A program made the translations under genes and the position numbers. 64,000 nucleotides of DNA from positions 434,001 to 498,000 of the forward strand of contig NZ_SELP01000002.1 of the NCBI RefSeq assembly GCF_004145845.1, given 5' to 3'. The notes beneath the pieces were generated by a model. The model did not search any database. It was not told where the DNA came from and saw only the letters and a program-made list of their open reading frames with translations. Shown piece after piece: positions 60,964 through 64,000 of the stretch. Within the stretch, counting starts at the first letter, position 1, and each line of letters opens with the position of its first letter. This stretch comes from Loktanella sp. IMCC34160. GTDB lineage: Bacteria; Pseudomonadota; Alphaproteobacteria; Rhodobacterales; Rhodobacteraceae.

Positions 60964-61857
60964 ATGAACAAAGCACCGGATATCCTTTGCATCGGGTCGG
61001 TCCTGTGGGACGTGATCGGGCGGTCGGCCTCGCATATGCGGGCCGGGTCCGACGTGCCGGGGCGGATCACCCGTCTGCCCGGGGGCGTGGCGATGAACAT
61101 CGCCATGACGCTGGTGCGCTTTGGCCTGACCCCTGCCCTGCTGACCGCCATTGGCCGCGACCCGGCGGGGGATGAATTGCTGGCCGAGGCCGCAGATATG
61201 GGCATGATTACCGATCACGCCTACCGGTCCGACGACCTGCCAACAGATATCTACATGGCGGTCGAGGGGGCAAACGGGCTGATCGCCGCTATTGCGGATG
61301 CCCATTCGCTTGAGGCGGCGGGCGACAAGATCCTGCGCCCCCTGTCCGACGGGCGTCTGGGGAGTGCCGAGGCGCCCTGGGAAGGGCCGGTTGCGCTGGA
61401 CGGCAACCTGACGACGGAACTTCTGCGCGAGATCGCCCGCTCGCCCCTGTTTGCCCGGTCCGACCTGCGGGTCGCCCCGGCCAGCCCGGGCAAGGCTGAA
61501 CGGCTTCTGGCGCTGCGCGACCATGCGACGGCGACGCTCTATGTGAACCTCGAAGAGGCCGGTATTTTGTGCCAGCAGGAATTCGCTTCTTCGGCCGAGG
61601 CCGCGGCGGCCCTTGTCGCACGCGGCACCCACCGCGCCCTTGTCACCGACGGCGGCAAATCTGCATCCGATGCGGTGGCTGGCTCCGTCATCACCCAAAC
61701 CCCGCCCGCGGTTCTGGTGACCCGCGTCACCGGCGCGGGCGATACATTCATGGCGGCCCATATCGCCGCCGAACGCGGTGGCGCCGACCGTGACGCGGCG
61801 CTGAACCGCGCCCTTCAGGCCGCCGCCACCTATGTCAGCGGAGAGACCCCCCTATGA
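60964..61857 (+). CDS. psuK: PfkB-family kinase, pseudouridine kinase
   Basis: A 297-residue ribokinase-fold sugar kinase. Motifs are MNKAPDILCIGSVLWDVIGR at the N-terminus, GGVAMNIAMTLVRFGLTPALLTAIGRD (substrate site) and the anion hole with catalytic Asp in VTGAGDTFMAAHIAA near residue 260. The ATGA overlap with psuG assigns it as pseudouridine kinase, making pseudouridine 5'-phosphate for the glycosidase. There is no Shine-Dalgarno sequence: the bases before the ATG form a hairpin, so a leaderless mRNA or coupling from the DUF4198 gene is possible. Confidence 0.87.
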   Translation: MNKAPDILCIGSVLWDVIGRSASHMRAGSDVPGRITRLPGGVAMNIAMTLVRFGLTPALLTAIGRDPAGDELLAEAADMGMITDHAYRSDDLPTDIYMAVEGANGLIAAIADAHSLEAAGDKILRPLSDGRLGSAEAPWEGPVALDGNLTTELLREIARSPLFARSDLRVAPASPGKAERLLALRDHATATLYVNLEEAGILCQQEFASSAEAAAALVARGTHRALVTDGGKSASDAVAGSVITQTPPAVLVTRVTGAGDTFMAAHIAAERGGADRDAALNRALQAAATYVSGETPL

Positions 61858-62768
61858 CCTTCCCCGTCGCCTACGCCCCCGAGGTTCAGGCCGCCCGCGA
61901 CAGTGGCGCACCATTGGTGGCGCTGGAAAGCACGATCATCACCCACGGAATGCCCTATCCGCAGAACGTGGAAACCGCCCGCAGGGTCGAGGCTGAGGTG
62001 CGCGCCCATGGGGCCGTGCCCGCCACGATGGCGGTGATGGGCGGGGTGTTGCATGCCGGGCTGACCGACGCGCAACTTGAGGCACTGGGACAGGCGCAGG
62101 ACGTGGCCAAGCTGAGCCGGGCCGATATCGCCGCCTGCATCGCGCGGGGCGGCACCGGGGCCACCACCGTGGCCGCGACCATGATTTGCGCCCGCATCGC
62201 CGGGATCGCGGTTTTCGCGACCGGCGGCATCGGCGGAGTGCACAAGGGGGCGGAAGAGACTTTCGACATTTCCGCCGATCTTCAGGAGTTGGCCCAGACT
62301 CCGGTGACCGTCGTGGCAGCCGGGGCCAAGGCCATCCTTGACCTGCCCAAGACCTTTGAGGTGCTGGAAACCCTCGGCGTGCCGGTGATCGCCTATGGGC
62401 AGGACGAGGTGCCCGCCTTCTGGAGCCGCGCATCGGGCATCCCTGCACCCCTGCGTATGGACAGCGCCGAAGAGATCGCCCGCGCCCACGCGCTGCGTGG
62501 CGACATGGGCATCCCCGGCGGGCAGCTTGTGGCCAACCCGATCCCGGCGGAGGCAGAGATTGCCGCCGATACGCTGGCCCCGGTGATCGCGCAGGCACTG
62601 GCCGAGGCCGAGGCGCAGGGCATCGCGGCAAAGGCGGTGACCCCTTTCCTGCTGCAACGGATTTTTGAACTGACCGAGGGCCGCAGCCTGACGGCAAACA
62701 TTGCGCTGGTGCTGAACAATGCGCGGCTTGCCGCCGGGATCGCGGTGGCCCTTGCCCGCCGTGCCTAG
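61854..62768 (+). CDS. psuG: pseudouridine-5'-phosphate glycosidase
   Basis: A 304-residue enzyme that splits pseudouridine 5'-phosphate to uracil and ribose 5-phosphate, completing pseudouridine degradation with psuK. Conserved stretches are ALESTIITHGMPYPQN (residues 22-37), the Mn/substrate site ARGGTGATTVAATM, FATGGIGGVHKG, and the active-site Lys in VAAGAKAILDLPKT. It overlaps psuK by 4 bp. The pair recycles modified nucleosides from RNA turnover. Confidence 0.96.
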   Translation: MTFPVAYAPEVQAARDSGAPLVALESTIITHGMPYPQNVETARRVEAEVRAHGAVPATMAVMGGVLHAGLTDAQLEALGQAQDVAKLSRADIAACIARGGTGATTVAATMICARIAGIAVFATGGIGGVHKGAEETFDISADLQELAQTPVTVVAAGAKAILDLPKTFEVLETLGVPVIAYGQDEVPAFWSRASGIPAPLRMDSAEEIARAHALRGDMGIPGGQLVANPIPAEAEIAADTLAPVIAQALAEAEAQGIAAKAVTPFLLQRIFELTEGRSLTANIALVLNNARLAAGIAVALARRA

Positions 62769-62772
62769 GTCA

Positions 62773-62801
62773 TTGTCTGTTGCGGCGCGCATCCCTAGAT
62801 A
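62773..62801 (+). promoter_or_regulatory. sigma70-type promoter for the DUF502 gene
   Basis: TTGTCT (62773-62778) and TAGATA (62796-62801) are separated by 17 bp, giving a leader of about 25 nt before the GTG at 62833. Confidence 0.55.
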
Positions 62802-62832
62802 AGGGACAGGATATTTCAGGGCGGCCCGGAAC

Positions 62833-63579
62833 GTGACAACACCCGAACATGAACAGGACCATCCCCGGCGACGGCATGGGGTATTGACGGGCCTGCGCAA
62901 CAATTTCATCGCCGGGCTTGTGGTGGTTGCCCCGATCGGGCTGACCGTCTGGCTGATCTCGACCGTTGTCGGCTGGATCGACGGCTGGGTCTGGCCCTTC
63001 ATCCCGCAGGCCTATCACCCCGAGGAATTGCTGAATGCCTGGCTGGGGCGTGAAGCGCCGAACCGAATTGATGTGAACATCCGCGGGATCGGCGTGATCC
63101 TGTTCCTGATCTTCACCATCGTCGTCGGCTGGATCGCCAAGGGGCTGATCGGACGCTCGTTCCTGCGGTGGGGCGAAAGCCTTGTCGGGCGGATGCCCAT
63201 CGTGCGGACCATCTACAACGGCGCGAAACAGATTGCGGAAACGGTTTTTGCCCAGTCGGAAACCTCGTTCGACAAGGCCTGTCTGGTGGAATACCCGCGC
63301 AAGGGGATCTGGGCGGTGGCCTTCATCTCGACCAAGGCCAAGGGCGAGGTGGCAGAGAAACTGCCCCCGGTCGGTGACATCATGACCGTCTTCCTGCCCA
63401 CCACGCCGAACCCGACATCGGGGTTCCTGCTGTTCCTGCCGCGCGAGGATGTGATCCTTCTCGACATGACCGTTGAAGACGCGGCGAAACTGGTGATCTC
63501 GGCAGGGCTGGTTTACCCCGGCTCCAAGGAAGCGGCCAAGGCCAAAGCCGAGGCGGCAGCGCGCGGGCCGCGCGGATAG
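62833..63579 (+). CDS. DUF502 family membrane protein
   Basis: A 248-residue inner-membrane protein with two hydrophobic segments (FIAGLVVVAPIGLTVWLISTV, about residues 25-45, and GIGVILFLIFTIVVGWIA, about 85-102). They are followed by the conserved RMPIVRTIYNGAKQIAETVF motif and a soluble beta-rich domain (GFLLFLPREDVILLDMTVED). DUF502 proteins are widespread and uncharacterised. The start is GTG. The C-terminus is Ala/Lys-rich (SKEAAKAKAEAAARG). Confidence 0.88.
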   Translation: MTTPEHEQDHPRRRHGVLTGLRNNFIAGLVVVAPIGLTVWLISTVVGWIDGWVWPFIPQAYHPEELLNAWLGREAPNRIDVNIRGIGVILFLIFTIVVGWIAKGLIGRSFLRWGESLVGRMPIVRTIYNGAKQIAETVFAQSETSFDKACLVEYPRKGIWAVAFISTKAKGEVAEKLPPVGDIMTVFLPTTPNPTSGFLLFLPREDVILLDMTVEDAAKLVISAGLVYPGSKEAAKAKAEAAARGPRG

Positions 63580-63583
63580 GGAT

Positions 63584-63612
63584 TTGCCAGCGGCCCTGCA
63601 CAGGGCTAGGCT
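63584..63612 (+). promoter_or_regulatory. promoter with an embedded palindrome for the small membrane protein
   Basis: TTGCCA (63584-63589) and TAGGCT (63607-63612) are 17 bp apart. The spacer contains the perfect 14-bp palindrome GCCCTGCACAGGGC (63593-63606), positioned where a repressor would block RNA polymerase. The mRNA leader would be about 30 nt. Confidence 0.5.
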
Positions 63613-63647
63613 TTGGGTATTGTAACTTTCCGATTCTGGGGATTCAG

Positions 63648-63863
63648 ATGAAAAAACTCCTTCTTTCCGCCGGCGCCCTTGTCGCCTCTGCTTCCGCCGC
63701 CCTTGCTGGTGGCCTGGCGCCCGCAATCGTGGAAATGCCGGTCGAAGACATCGAAGTGGTTGCTGACAGCTCCTCTTCGGCCGGCCTGATCATTCCGCTG
63801 ATCCTGATCGCGCTGATTGCGGCGGCGATGTCGTCGTCCTCCTCCGAGGTGCAGCCCGGCTAA
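63648..63863 (+). CDS. small secreted or membrane-anchored protein
   Basis: A 71-residue protein with a signal peptide (MKKLLLSAGALVASASAALA), a short acidic, proline-containing linker (PAIVEMPVEDIEVVADSSSS), a hydrophobic helix (AGLIIPLILIALIAAAM) and a Ser-rich tail (SSSSSEVQPG). GGGGA precedes the ATG. The architecture suggests a short periplasmic loop tethered by one C-terminal helix. Similar small proteins occur in Rhodobacterales but I know of no function. It is monocistronic, with its own promoter and a strong terminator. Confidence 0.75.
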   Translation: MKKLLLSAGALVASASAALAGGLAPAIVEMPVEDIEVVADSSSSAGLIIPLILIALIAAAMSSSSSEVQPG

Positions 63864-63888
63864 TCGACCCTCTCAGGCCCAAGACATG

Positions 63889-63920
63889 GACCCCGGCCAT
63901 CTGGTCGGGGTCTTTCTTTT
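63889..63920 (+). terminator. terminator after the small membrane protein gene
   Basis: A stem of about 10 bp (63889-63898 with 63903-63912, one G-T pair) is followed by TTTCTTTT. It starts 26 bp past the stop codon. Confidence 0.9.
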
Positions 63921-63973
63921 GGGGGTCGATTCGAGGGGGATCTGCGCGTCATGCGAAACACCGTGGCACCCAA

Positions 63974-64000
63974 GAAAAAAACGCCGGCACAAGGCCGGCG
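63974..64000 (-). terminator. terminator of a minus-strand gene beyond the window
   Basis: CGCCGGC (63982-63988) pairs with GCCGGCG (63994-64000), with seven A residues on its left, which is a T-tract on the minus strand. It implies a minus-strand gene ending just right of the window edge. Confidence 0.7.

Overview
The window is GC-rich and densely coded, and looks like chromosomal DNA of an alphaproteobacterium of the Rhodobacterales (Rhodobacter/Roseobacter group). The evidence is the dusB(nifR3)-ntrB-ntrC-ntrY-ntrX-trkA-trkH-hfq-hflX gene order, an NtrC that lacks the sigma54-contact loop as described for Rhodobacter capsulatus NtrC, a fused ispDF gene, small proteins of lineage-restricted families (DUF6477, DUF6456), a class II DAHP synthase, and a LivF with an N-terminal extension. 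I see no tRNA, rRNA, CRISPR array, insertion sequence or phage block. Most of it reads as stable core genome.

Layout. 0.04-5.7 kb: a long minus-strand run holding a P-loop ATPase, metA, an alpha/beta hydrolase, ppk2, a TetR regulator and a membrane acyltransferase. 5.7-9.7 kb (minus): a FadL/OmpP1-type porin, then guaA with an ABM-domain protein and a DMT exporter joined by 4-bp overlaps. 9.9-11.5 kb: an MttB-superfamily methyltransferase. 11.5-13.1 kb: a divergent DUF6477 / DUF6456 pair. 13.2-17.3 kb: lipA, a hypothetical protein, a diheme cytochrome c, a cytochrome c'-type protein and a divergent LysR regulator. 17.3-20.4 kb: hpt, a COQ10/RatA-type START protein, a small exported protein and an MmgE/PrpD protein. 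20.5-24 kb (minus): an orphan amtB and the ispDF-pgpA-cinA operon. 24.2-36 kb (plus): the nitrogen-regulation, potassium-uptake and RNA-chaperone supercluster. 36-38.5 kb: a penicillin-acylase-family hydrolase. 38.6-41.4 kb: a beta-hydroxyacid dehydrogenase, rpsB and tsf. 41.8-45.6 kb: a LuxR solo, an ectoine-hydrolase-like M24 protein, a PhoR-like kinase and a divergent unknown. 45.6-49.8 kb: gamma carbonic anhydrase, gmk, yicC, a PAS_5 protein and class II aroG. 50-57 kb: a GlxA-type regulator and a complete branched-chain amino acid ABC operon containing an extra lipoprotein gene. 57-61 kb: a saccharopine-dehydrogenase-like/DUF4166 protein and a HupE/UreJ protein, divergent from a DUF4198 protein with overlapping start codons. 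61-64 kb: psuK-psuG, a DUF502 protein and a small secreted membrane protein.

How the genes work together. The central third couples nitrogen sensing (NtrBC), the membrane kinase pair NtrYX, Trk potassium uptake and the Hfq/HflX post-transcriptional layer in one co-directional stretch. Both response regulators in it have lost the GAFTGA loop, so sigma54-independent activation is predicted. The amtB gene is separate from any glnK. The liv operon and neighbouring GlxA regulator suggest amino acid or compatible-solute scavenging, and the orphan EutD-like and MttB-like proteins point the same way without proving it.

Most unusual points. (1) The divergent hupE/DUF4198 genes have start codons that overlap or abut, leaving no intergenic promoter space. 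(2) A lipoprotein gene of atypical composition is translationally coupled inside the liv operon. (3) Several palindromes or paired repeats lie in promoter regions and no recognised regulator explains them. I found no clear new multi-gene defence or mobile system.
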